Assembly: GCA_965203635.1 (NCBI GenBank)
Contig: OZ241903.1
Coordinates: 1,178,001-1,242,000, forward strand
Source: Aldehydirespirator sp965203635
GTDB taxonomy: Bacteria; Actinomycetota; Acidimicrobiia; Acidimicrobiales; Aldehydirespiratoraceae
DNA length: 64,000 bases
Reading direction: 5' to 3'
Part shown: positions 57,537 through 64,000 of the stretch, piece by piece
Position numbering within the stretch: position 1 is the first letter of the stretch
How the letters are laid out: each line of letters starts with the position of its first letter
Position numbers and translations under genes: made by a program
The notes under the pieces: generated by a model
What the model saw: only the letters and a program-made list of their open reading frames with translations
Databases searched by the model: none
Told to the model about the DNA's origin: nothing

Positions 57537-57629
57537 CCGTATGAGCCGGACTCGCGCGCCTATCCGCTCGGCCTCTCATCGGCAAGGTCACAGTCATGGG
57601 CTCATCCTTGTCCGCGGAGGAACCGCTAG

Positions 57630-58598
57630 CTAACCGGACGCGGCTGCGCCGCCGGGGTCCTTGACCAGCAGCTCAACAGGCTCAGACGGCGAGCTCCGGT
57701 GCACCTCCACCGAGCCGCCGGTGAAGTGGCTGCGATACCAGTCCACCATCTGGGGGATCACCGCGTCGCCGTACTGCTTGTAGGCCGCGTAATGGGTGGT
57801 ATGGCGCTGCATGACCAGCTTCTTGGGGGCGCCGGCCCGCTCGTAGAGCCGCTCGGCGTGATCGGTGGGGGTGGTGGCGTCGTCGGCCACCGCGATGATC
57901 ATCAGCGCGGCCGGGGCCACCCGGTGGACCACATCGATGGGGCGGTAGTCCATGATCGCCTCGGCGCAGCGCAGCGGCACCGACGACGGGATCCGGTCGT
58001 CGACATCGGCCTTCACCTTCGAGGCCCGGCGCTCGGGGGTGGGGACCATGATGTCCTCGCGGGGATGGACCATCTCGCCCTCGCCGGTCAGCACCCGCCG
58101 GTTGCGGTCAGCCTCGAGACGGTCCAGGAACTCGTACCACTCGTACTCGCGCCGCATCCGGCGCAGCCAGTCCTCGCCGTCGGCCACCGGCACCTGCGAC
58201 ACCGCGGCCCGCACCCGGCGGTCGGCCGCGGCCAGCAGCACGGCGTTGCCGCCGCCGGTGCCGCCGCTCCCGAACACGCCGATGTTGTCGGAGTCCACGT
58301 CGTCACGGGTGCACAGGTAGGTCACCGCGTTGATGAGGTCCTCGAGCTGGAGCTGAGGCAGCAGCATCCCCCGGTCGCCGCCGGAATCGCCGAAACCGCG
58401 GTAGTCGAATATCAGGACATGAAAGCCGGCCGCGGTGAGGGCCTCGTGGTAGGGCAGGTAGAGCCTGGCGTCCTTGAGCCCGAGCCAGCCCGGCCCCTGG
58501 ACGATGGCCGGGACCGGAGCCGAGACCTCGTCCGGCGAGCGCAGCAGGCCCCTCAGCCTCTCGCCTTCACTGAAGAAGGCCACCTCGGTCTCGTGCAC
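57630..58598 (-). CDS. Alpha/beta-hydrolase-fold protein with atypical nucleophile elbow
   Basis: A 322-residue alpha/beta hydrolase of the dienelactone-hydrolase/X-Pro-peptidase-like group. Motifs: AIVQGPGWLGLKDARLYLPY, FDYRGFGDSGGDRG (oxyanion region) and later VADDATTPTDHAERLYERAG with candidate catalytic Asp and HTTHYAAYKQYG with His. The nucleophile elbow, normally GSSxSGG or GxSxGG, reads FGSGGTGGGNAV, where a Thr occupies the serine position in one alignment. It may use the nearby Ser or be impaired. Located upstream of, and divergent from, the redox operon at 58854. Confidence 0.72.
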   Translation of the reverse strand: MHETEVAFFSEGERLRGLLRSPDEVSAPVPAIVQGPGWLGLKDARLYLPYHEALTAAGFHVLIFDYRGFGDSGGDRGMLLPQLQLEDLINAVTYLCTRDDVDSDNIGVFGSGGTGGGNAVLLAAADRRVRAAVSQVPVADGEDWLRRMRREYEWYEFLDRLEADRNRRVLTGEGEMVHPREDIMVPTPERRASKVKADVDDRIPSSVPLRCAEAIMDYRPIDVVHRVAPAALMIIAVADDATTPTDHAERLYERAGAPKKLVMQRHTTHYAAYKQYGDAVIPQMVDWYRSHFTGGSVEVHRSSPSEPVELLVKDPGGAAASG

Positions 58599-58677
58599 GG
58601 CCGTCCCCCCTTGCCGGTCCGCTGAACCGGCCCGGATTTGGAGTCCAATGCTGGAGCGAGATAGTGTATACAGTCGC

Positions 58678-58781
58678 GGGCGCCGGGGATTCCGACCTCT
58701 CCCCGGCGCCCTTCAAACCGCAATGACAGTGACCGAGCAACAATCGCGGACGCCGGGGGATGTGGTGTCTCCCCGGCGCCC
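58678..58781. repeat. Two tandem 70-bp palindromes upstream of the redox operon
   Basis: GGGCGCCGGGG (58678-58688)/CCCCGGCGCCC (58701-58711) and a diverged second copy at about 58748-58781 (CGCCGGGGG/TCCCCGGCG). Both are followed by CAA-rich tracts and ACAGT. They lie in the divergent region before the 58854 start and could regulate it. Confidence 0.75.
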
Positions 58782-58853
58782 TCAATCGCAACAACAGTTA
58801 CAGCAGAAACGATGCGGACAGGGAACATAATCCCAACAGCCAGGAGCAGTCAA

Positions 58854-59602
58854 TGGCCGAAATGATGTCATCGAGCGAGTTCAGAGTGGCCCTGGAGCAG
58901 GCCTTCTCGGGCACCATGGCCAAAGACGCGTCCTTCAGCCGCGCCTGGGCCGCGGGCAAGCTCCACAAGCAGCACTTCGTCCACTGGGCGACGAACCACT
59001 ACCACTACATCGGCCCGTTCGGCGACTATCTCGGCCTCATGTACGCCAACACGCCCGACCACGCCCGCGACGCCAAGGACTTCCTGCTGCAGAACATGTA
59101 CGAGGAGGAGCTGAGCGACGACCGCCACACCGACCTGCTGATCCGCTTCGCCGAGGCGTGCGGCGGCACCCGGGCCTACGTGCAGGACCGCAACAACGCC
59201 ATGCCCTTCGCCAAAGGCATGCAGGGCTGGATGTACTACGTGTCGGGCCGGGAGAACTTCGTGGTGTCGTCGGCCGCGCTGATCGTCGGCCTCGAGTCGC
59301 AGGTGCCGTCCATCTACCGCACCCAGTACCCGACGCTGATCAACAAGTACGGCTTCTCGGAGTGGGAGGCGGAGTTCTTCGACCTGCACATCACCTCCGA
59401 CGAGATCCACGGCGAGCGGGGCTACCAGATCGTGCTCAAGTACGCCGACACGCCCGAGCTCCAGCAGCGCTGCCTGCACTACGTGCGGGAGGCGGCCGAC
59501 ATGCGCTTCGCCTACACCAAGGCGCTGTACGAGACCTACGTGCTGCCCGACCTCGGCCCCTGGGTCGAGGAGGACGAGCGCGAGCCCGCACTCGTCGGCT
59601 GA
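58854..59602 (+). CDS. Heme-oxygenase-fold (PqqC/TenA-like, HDO) protein
   Basis: A 249-residue all-helical protein of the PqqC/TenA/heme-oxygenase-like superfamily. Recognisable parts are LHKQHFVHWATNHYHYIGPF with metal-type His residues, QNMYEEELSDDRHTDLLIRF with Glu/Asp/His, SSAALIVGLESQVPSIY, and FFDLHITSDEIHGERGYQIV carrying an HxxxDxxH motif. The E/H/D pattern fits the HDO diiron oxidase subgroup rather than TenA or PqqC proper, but residue-level alignment is needed. It is the first gene of a five-gene redox operon, so it probably oxidises a small substrate with electrons from the adjacent ferredoxins. ATG 58854 with CAGGAG upstream. Confidence 0.75.
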
Positions 59603-59645
59603 TCCGGCGAGGCGGGCGGCGGCACAGCCGAGGATGTAGGTCCGC

Positions 59646-60002
59646 GTGCCGCGCATCTACTTCAAGACGGCCGACCAGCACGTCGAGTTCGCCGACGGCG
59701 AAGAGGTCAACGTGCTCCGGATGGCCATCCGGGAGCACATCGACGTGCCCTGGCAGTGCGCCAGCGGCAACTGCGGCACCGACCGCCTCGTGGTCGAGGA
59801 GGGGGCCGAGAACCTCGACCCGCCCCGGCGCCGGGAGCGGGCCCGGCTGGGCGAGCTGGTGGACGAGGGCTACCGCCTGGCCTGCCAGACCTACACCCGG
59901 GGCGACGTGACCTTCAGCTGGGACCCCGACCAGGTGGGACTCGACGACGAGGACGGCGCGGGCGGCGGCGGGTCCCGGACGGGCTGGGCCGGCACCGGCT
60001 GA
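59646..60002 (+). CDS. Plant-type [2Fe-2S] ferredoxin with a Cys-to-Asp change
   Basis: A 118-residue ferredoxin-like protein. The cluster loop reads CASGNCGTD: the usual pattern is CxxxxCxxC, and here Asp replaces the third Cys. The distal Cys is in LACQTYTRG. The remaining fold (VPRIYFKTADQHVEF, HIDVPWQC, GELVDEGYRLAC) fits. Whether Asp ligates the cluster or another Cys substitutes is unknown. It follows the heme-oxygenase-fold gene by 43 bp and precedes the Rieske gene by 28 bp. GTG 59646 is the start. Probably an electron carrier for the operon. Confidence 0.85.
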   Translation: MPRIYFKTADQHVEFADGEEVNVLRMAIREHIDVPWQCASGNCGTDRLVVEEGAENLDPPRRRERARLGELVDEGYRLACQTYTRGDVTFSWDPDQVGLDDEDGAGGGGSRTGWAGTG

Positions 60003-60030
60003 GCAGTCGAGCGGCAGGAACGGCTGAGCT

Positions 60031-60363
60031 GTGGCGGCGCCCAAGGGATGGTTCGAGGTGGAGGCCACCTCCGAGGAGCTGGCCGCGGCAGGCAAGCTCG
60101 TCGTGCACCTGCACCGCCACGAGATCCTGCTGCTGTGGAACGACGGCGAGCCGGTGGCCCTGTCCAACGTGTGCATCCACCGGGGCCGCAAGCTCAACGA
60201 GGGCGTGATGCTGGGCACCCGGCTGGTGTGCGCCGGCCACCAATGGGCCTACGAGGTCACCACCGGCTACTGCCAGGCCCGGGAGCGCTACCAGCCCCGC
60301 TACCCGCTGGAAGTGCGCGACGGCCAGATCTTCCTGGAGCTCCCCGCCAAACGAGGCCCCTGA
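60031..60363 (+). CDS. Rieske-type [2Fe-2S] ferredoxin
   Basis: A 110-residue soluble Rieske protein. CIHRGRKLNEG and CAGHQWAYE give the CxH and CxxH ligand pairs; the rest is beta-rich (HRHEILLLWNDGEPVALS; PLEVRDGQIFLELP). It has no catalytic domain, so it is an electron carrier. With the plant-type ferredoxin just upstream it offers two different carriers to the operon. GTG 60031. The next gene starts 26-38 bp later. Confidence 0.88.
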   Translation: MAAPKGWFEVEATSEELAAAGKLVVHLHRHEILLLWNDGEPVALSNVCIHRGRKLNEGVMLGTRLVCAGHQWAYEVTTGYCQARERYQPRYPLEVRDGQIFLELPAKRGP

Positions 60364-60401
60364 GACACCGAGCCGGCGTCCTGTAGCTAGTGTTCGGCGC
60401 G

Positions 60402-61190
60402 ATGGTTGAGCCTGTGCGCCGTCAATACCGCGCCTATGCGGGGTTCGTGACCACGCCCCAGTTCTTCGACGACTCCCCCACCCAGTTTGTCAAGGTGGCG
60501 CCGCCCGGAGTGGGCATCATCCAGCGGGTCAACCACATCGACGAGTACCGGTACACGCTTGACGACCGGGCCCGGAACTTCGGCGTGCTCGAGGAGTCGG
60601 CGATATGCCTGGGCCGCTCGCACTGCCAGGTCATCGGCCAGGTCGGCACCAACTGGGTGCACTGCACCGGCACCAGCCCCACCGACATAGAGCGCATCTG
60701 CGCCGACATCTCGGCCAAGGCGGGAGCGCCGTTCGTGATGGCCGGACAGGCCATCGTCGACGGCCTGCGCGAGATCGGAGCGGAGACGATCACCATCGCC
60801 AACGGGTACTTCCGGCCCGACTGGTCCACCGGGATCAACGCCTACCTGGAGGCGGCCGGCTTCCGGGTGCTGTGGGCCGGCAACATCATCGACCAGGGCC
60901 TGATCGCCGACCACGACGAGATGCTGCGCCATGAGGCCGCCACGCTGTGGGACTACCCCGACGACATGATGTTCGCGGCCGCGGTCGACGCCCACGCCCG
61001 GGCCCCGCAGGCCGACGCCATCGTGCAGACCGGGGCCGGCATGAGGATGGTCCGTGTCCTCGACATGGTCGAGAGCCGCACGGGCAAGCCGCTGGTCGCC
61101 TCCGACGGGGCGCTCTACTGGCGCATGCTGAAGCACCTGGGGCTCCCGGCCGCACCCGGCAACGGACACCTCCTGTCGACGCTCGGATGA
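60402..61190 (+). CDS. Asp/Glu racemase-fold protein (maleate isomerase/decarboxylase-like)
   Basis: A 262-residue protein of the Asp/Glu racemase superfamily, closest in pattern to maleate isomerase and arylmalonate decarboxylase. Motifs include GVLEESAICLGRSHCQVIGQ, then WVHCTGTSPTDIERI with a candidate catalytic Cys, and later ADAIVQTGAGMRMVRVLDMV. In two-cysteine members the second Cys lies in the latter segment; here that position is Thr, as in single-cysteine relatives. It would isomerise or decarboxylate a small dicarboxylate. The start may be ATG 60402 or GTG 60390. Its stop (61188-61190) overlaps the first of three inserted mini-ORFs (ATGA). Confidence 0.72.
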   Translation: MVEPVRRQYRAYAGFVTTPQFFDDSPTQFVKVAPPGVGIIQRVNHIDEYRYTLDDRARNFGVLEESAICLGRSHCQVIGQVGTNWVHCTGTSPTDIERICADISAKAGAPFVMAGQAIVDGLREIGAETITIANGYFRPDWSTGINAYLEAAGFRVLWAGNIIDQGLIADHDEMLRHEAATLWDYPDDMMFAAAVDAHARAPQADAIVQTGAGMRMVRVLDMVESRTGKPLVASDGALYWRMLKHLGLPAAPGNGHLLSTLG

Positions 61191-61361
61191 CCCGGACCCG
61201 CACCATCGCAGAGATCGTCACCACCGACATGTGCATCGGCTGCGGGCTGTGACCCGCACCATCGCAGAGATCGTCACCACCGACATGTGCATCGGCTGCG
61301 GGCTGTGACCCGCACCATCGCAGAGATCGTCGCCAACGAAATGTGCATCGGCCGGCCATGA
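61187..61361 (+). repeat. Three coupled mini-ORFs, tandem copies of the FrhB-like gene start
   Basis: Mini-ORFs 61187-61252 (21 residues), 61249-61308 (19) and 61305-61361 (18) each begin MTRTIAEIV or MTRTRTIAEIV and contain MCIGCGL or MCIGRP. They repeat the first codons of the real gene (61358) with spacings of 56, 56 and 53 bp. Every boundary overlaps by four bases: ATGA, GTGA, GTGA, ATGA. Each peptide retains the first half of a ferredoxin motif. The DNA is a tandem duplication of the start region, decayed but with stop/start coupling kept throughout. Confidence 0.93.
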
Positions 61362-62554
61362 CCCGCACCATCGCAGAGATCGTCGCCAACGACATGTGCA
61401 TCGGCTGCGGGCTGTGTGAGGCGCTCACCGGGGGCCGGGTCAAGATGGCCATGACCGCCGCCGGATCGCTGCGACCGTCGCCGGTGGACGGCTTCACGCC
61501 GGCCGAGGAGGCCCAGCTGGTGGCCGCCTGCCCGGGCGCGGTGGCCGAGGCCCGCGTCGAGGCCGGCTGCAAGTCCGACCCCGTCTGGGGCGCCTACCGG
61601 TACATGGCGAGGGCCTGGGCCGGCCACCCGGAGGTGCGCTACGAGGGCGCCACCGGCGGGGTGCTGACCGCGCTGGGCATCCATGCGCTGCGCACCGGCC
61701 GGGTCGACTTCGTGCTGCACGTCGGCGCCGACCCGGAGCGGCCCATGCGCAGCCGCTGGGTCATCTCCGCGACCCCGGAGTCGGTTCGGGCCAACACCGC
61801 TTCTCGCTACGGCCCGACCGCCCCGCTGGCCGGCCTGGCCGCCGCGCTGGACCGCGGGCGGCCCTTCGCCCTCATCGCCAAGCCCTGCGACCTCGGAGCG
61901 GTTCATTCGCTCTCCAAGAAGGATCCCCGCATCGATGAGCTGTGCGTCGTCCGCCTGGTGCTGGTGTGCGGGGGGCAGTCCCGCCTCACCAAGTCGCAGG
62001 CCGTGCTCGACGAGTTCGGGCTGGACGAGACCGAGGTCGCGCTGTTCCGCTACCGGGGCCACGGCAACCCCGGACCGACGGTGGTGGAGACCCGGGACGG
62101 GCGCCGGTTCACCAAGACCTACCTCGACATGTGGGCCGACGAGTCGGGCTGGGACGTCGAGACCCGCTGCAAGTTCTGCCCCGACGCGCTGGGCGAGGCC
62201 GCCGACGTCGCCTCGGCCGACATCTGGCCGGGCGGCGCCCCCACCGGCGAGGACGAGGGCTTCAACGGGATCGTCGTCCGCACCACGGTCGGCGAGGACC
62301 TGGTGGCGTCGGCGGTGGCTGCGGGCGACCTGGTGCTGACCGACGCGATGACGCCCGCCGAACTCGACGACTGCCAGCCCCACCAGGTGCGCAAGAAAGA
62401 GGCGCTGGCCGCCCGCTACCAGGGCCTGGCCGACGCGGGGGTCGCCCCCATCGAGACCCGGGGCCTGCGCATCGAAGAGTTGGGCCGCCGGCTCGACGGT
62501 GAGCGGTTCGAGCACGAGCGGGCCGGCGCAAAGCGAAGGGCCGCCCGCCGGTAG
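61358..62554 (+). CDS. Coenzyme F420 hydrogenase/dehydrogenase beta-subunit-like protein
   Basis: A 398-residue FrhB-family iron-sulfur flavoprotein. The N-terminus carries MCIGCGLCEALTGG, a partial ferredoxin motif, followed by YEGATGGVLTALGIHALRTG and KPCDLGAVHSLSKKDPRID, and a C-terminal Cys motif RCKFCPDALGEAADVASADI. FrhB-type proteins pass electrons between F420 or another cofactor and iron-sulfur partners. It closes the operon with two ferredoxins and the heme-oxygenase-fold protein, so it is the likely electron entry point. ATG 61358 follows three copies of its own start. Confidence 0.88.
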   Translation: MTRTIAEIVANDMCIGCGLCEALTGGRVKMAMTAAGSLRPSPVDGFTPAEEAQLVAACPGAVAEARVEAGCKSDPVWGAYRYMARAWAGHPEVRYEGATGGVLTALGIHALRTGRVDFVLHVGADPERPMRSRWVISATPESVRANTASRYGPTAPLAGLAAALDRGRPFALIAKPCDLGAVHSLSKKDPRIDELCVVRLVLVCGGQSRLTKSQAVLDEFGLDETEVALFRYRGHGNPGPTVVETRDGRRFTKTYLDMWADESGWDVETRCKFCPDALGEAADVASADIWPGGAPTGEDEGFNGIVVRTTVGEDLVASAVAAGDLVLTDAMTPAELDDCQPHQVRKKEALAARYQGLADAGVAPIETRGLRIEELGRRLDGERFEHERAGAKRRAARR

Positions 62555-62566
62555 CTCCGCCGGGCC

Positions 62567-62719
62567 AGCGCCCAGCCCTCCGCTCAGATCTCGGGTCGGT
62601 CTTGTGTCGTAGGCACACAGAAATCCCCCCAAGAAACCGCGCCCAGCCCTCCGCTCAGATCTCGGGTTGGTCTTGTGTCGTAGGCACACAAGAATCCCCC
62701 CAAGAAACCGCGCCCAGCC
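62567..62719. repeat. 71-bp tandem repeat, two copies, palindrome family C arm
   Basis: GCCCTCCGCTCAGATCTCGG...TGTCGTAGGCACACA...CCCCCCAAGAAACCGCGCCCA occurs twice (first CAGATCTCGG at 62585, second at 62656). The ATCTCGGGTCGGTCTTGTG stretch matches the reverse strand of 35220-35269. It lies in the gap after the FrhB-like gene. Confidence 0.85.
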
Positions 62720-62769
62720 CGGACCGGGTCCCTCCCGGGCGTGTCCGAGGTGGGCCCTACAATCGTTGT

Positions 62770-63129
62770 GTGAGCGGTGACGCCGACCAGCGCATCGAGT
62801 TGACCCTCCGGCTGTGGCGCTCCGGGTCGAAGCGCCAGTTCGAGCGCTACATCAGCCGGCTGCTCAAGCTGGCGACCCGCCACGACGGCCGGGCCGAGCG
62901 ACGAGCCAGCGAGGTGAAGGGCGGTCCCGGCCGGCCCGACGCGGTGCTGGTGCTCTCCTTCCCGGACACCGCCGCGATCGACGCCTACCTGACCGACCCG
63001 CGGCGCGACGACCTGGAGGAACTGGCGGTCAAGGCCGTCAAGAGGTCGCTGATCACCGGCGGCCGCCGGCACGACATCGCCGAGCACGACACCGCCGACG
63101 TGACCGCCCTGCCGATAGATCCCGGCTAG
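62770..63129 (+). CDS. Hypothetical protein, possible ABM/DUF1330-like fold
   Basis: A 119-residue soluble protein: SGDADQRIELTLRLWRSGSK, then YISRLLKLATRHDGRAERR, AVLVLSFPDTAAIDAYLTDP and LEELAVKAVKRSLITGG. The pattern of two beta-alpha-beta units resembles a dimeric alpha-beta barrel (ABM/DUF1330-like), with the SFPDxxAxxAYLxD motif suggestive of it. Function unknown. GTG 62770 is the first start that excludes the upstream repeat array; the longer frame from 62602 runs through it. Confidence 0.6.
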   Translation: MSGDADQRIELTLRLWRSGSKRQFERYISRLLKLATRHDGRAERRASEVKGGPGRPDAVLVLSFPDTAAIDAYLTDPRRDDLEELAVKAVKRSLITGGRRHDIAEHDTADVTALPIDPG

Positions 63130-63139
63130 GCCGCGCCGC

Positions 63140-63366
63140 CGGCCCGAGGACCCAGGCTCGGGGTACCCAGGCCGGGGTACCTAGGCCGGGAGGTCAGGCT
63201 CGGGAAGTCAAGCCCGGGTACCTAGGCCGGGGTACCTAGGCCGGGAGGTCAGGCTCGGGAAGTCAAGCCCGGGGAGTCAGGCCCGGAACCCAGGCGGGAA
63301 GTCAGGCTCGGAACCGGGCCGGAAGTCAAGCCCGAGGACCCGGGCTCCGGAACCCAGGCCGGGAAG
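63140..63366. repeat. Degenerate repeat array adjoining the DAO gene stop
   Basis: Imperfect units such as GGTACCTAGGCCGGGAGGTC, TCAGGCTCGGGAAGTCAAGC and GGAACCCAGGCCGGGAAGTC recur over about 225 bp. The array begins at the stop codon of the minus-strand oxidoreductase (TCA, 63367-63369) and copies its last codons (CGAGCCTGACTTCCC on the minus strand), so it seems to have grown outward from the gene's 3' end. No gene is seen in it. Confidence 0.7.
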
Positions 63367-64000
63367 TCAGTCTCGGAACCGGGCCGGGCTCAGAGCGTCG
63401 ACCGACCCCGACGGCAGGGGCGGCGGTTCGCACTCGTCGGTGATCAGGGCGGCGGCCAGGCGCCCCAACGCCGGGGAGGTCTTGATGCCGTAGCCGCCCT
63501 GACCGGCGAGCCAGAAGAACCCCGGATGGTCCGGGTCGAAGCCGGCGACCGGCACCCGGTCGGGAGCGAACGTGCGCAGGCCGGCCCAGGTGCGGCGCAC
63601 GCCCCGGACCCGGAGCGTGGTGGCCGCCTCGAGCTCCTCCACGCCCAGCGCGATGTCCTCCGTCTCCGGACGGGCGTCGCACGGCTCGCTGGGGGTCTCG
63701 TCGACGGGAGACACCAGCAGCAGCGGCCCCTCGGGCTCGAAGTAGAACCGGTCGCCGATGTCCCAGACCATGGGCCAGCCCGCGGTGGAGACCCCCTCCG
63801 GCGGCGGGAACACGAACACCGAGCGGCGCAGCGGCCGCAACCCCAGCGGTGCCACACCGGCCAGTCCCGCCAGCTGGTCGCACCAGGCGCCGGCCGCGTT
63901 GACGACCACGTCGCAGTCCCAGTGCCGATCGCCGGCCCTCACCCGCCAACCGCCGGCCCGAGCCGTGGCCGCGCTGATCCCGGCACCCACATGCAGTTCG
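63367..64000 (-). CDS. FAD-dependent oxidoreductase, DAO family, C-terminal part
   Basis: About 211 codons are visible; the N-terminus lies beyond the window. VVVNAAGAWCDQLAGLAG, LRPLRRSVFVFPPPEG, DRFYFEPEGPLLLVSPVDET, RTWAGLRTFAPDRVPVAG, and the closing GFFWLAGQGGYGIKTSPALG are characteristic of glycine/D-amino-acid/sarcosine oxidase-like flavoenzymes. The GxGGxGxKxxP motif near the end is the FAD-binding C-terminal signature. Its substrate, an amine or amino acid, cannot be judged from this part. Its stop adjoins a degenerate repeat array. Confidence 0.88.
   Translation of the reverse strand, partial: ELHVGAGISAATARAGGWRVRAGDRHWDCDVVVNAAGAWCDQLAGLAGVAPLGLRPLRRSVFVFPPPEGVSTAGWPMVWDIGDRFYFEPEGPLLLVSPVDETPSEPCDARPETEDIALGVEELEAATTLRVRGVRRTWAGLRTFAPDRVPVAGFDPDHPGFFWLAGQGGYGIKTSPALGRLAAALITDECEPPPLPSGSVDALSPARFRD

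Overview
This window looks like a chromosomal segment of a high-GC actinobacterium. Several signs point there: strong GC bias at third codon positions, frequent GTG starts, a CrgA-type divisome protein, three luciferase-like (F420-type) oxidoreductases and an F420-hydrogenase beta-like protein. An uncultured member of the Acidimicrobiia is plausible, but that placement is inference.

Layout. 1-11.4 kb is ordinary chromosome: a partial amidohydrolase, msrA, an EamA transporter, DoxX, a degenerate thiolase, crgA, an SDR/P450 pair, dcd, alaC and yaaA. A tRNA-Gly(CCC) at 11.4 kb precedes a lower-GC accessory stretch (11.7-25.3 kb). This holds two colliding transposase remnants, a DUF6338-like membrane protein, an Mrr-type restriction enzyme, several unknown genes, a DUF2806 protein, a tyrosine-recombinase-like protein, a 1,379-residue XRE-fused protein and a DUF4143 ATPase. 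It looks like a defence or mobile island.

25.4-32.2 kb encodes a complete-looking methylthioadenosine deaminase salvage route (mtnA, an MtaD-like deaminase, a purine nucleoside phosphorylase), interrupted by a DUF433/VapC45-like toxin-antitoxin pair. A class II Fic protein with TTAGTA-type repeats on both sides follows. 33.8-47.7 kb is a long minus-strand run for nucleoside or nucleobase uptake and breakdown: two amidohydrolases, a nucleoside phosphorylase, an LLM oxidoreductase, a BMP-type ABC transporter, a TauBC/SsuBC-type ABC transporter and a Rieske oxygenase. Between the two transporters sits one lipoprotein that fuses an NMT1/THI5-like domain to a BMP/PnrA-like domain, so a single binding protein may serve both. 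49-57.4 kb adds a three-subunit molybdenum hydroxylase with a CoxG-like protein, another LLM enzyme and a hydantoinase/dihydropyrimidinase. 58.9-62.6 kb is a plus-strand redox operon: a heme-oxygenase-fold (PqqC/TenA-like) protein, a ferredoxin with an unusual cluster motif, a Rieske protein, an Asp/Glu-racemase-fold protein and an FrhB-like protein. The window ends inside a DAO-family FAD oxidoreductase.

The most unusual signal lies at gene boundaries. At seven junctions between co-directional genes, short open reading frames of about 11-75 codons are inserted. At six of them every start/stop pair still overlaps (GTGA, ATGA or TGATG), so the chain of translational coupling is unbroken. Several of these mini-ORFs are visible tandem copies of the downstream gene's start region. 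Other genes carry tandem copies that span the stop codon (12, 13, 20 or 71 bp units) or the start codon. Alongside these are several families of dispersed intergenic palindromes, some in tandem with periods of about 70 bp.
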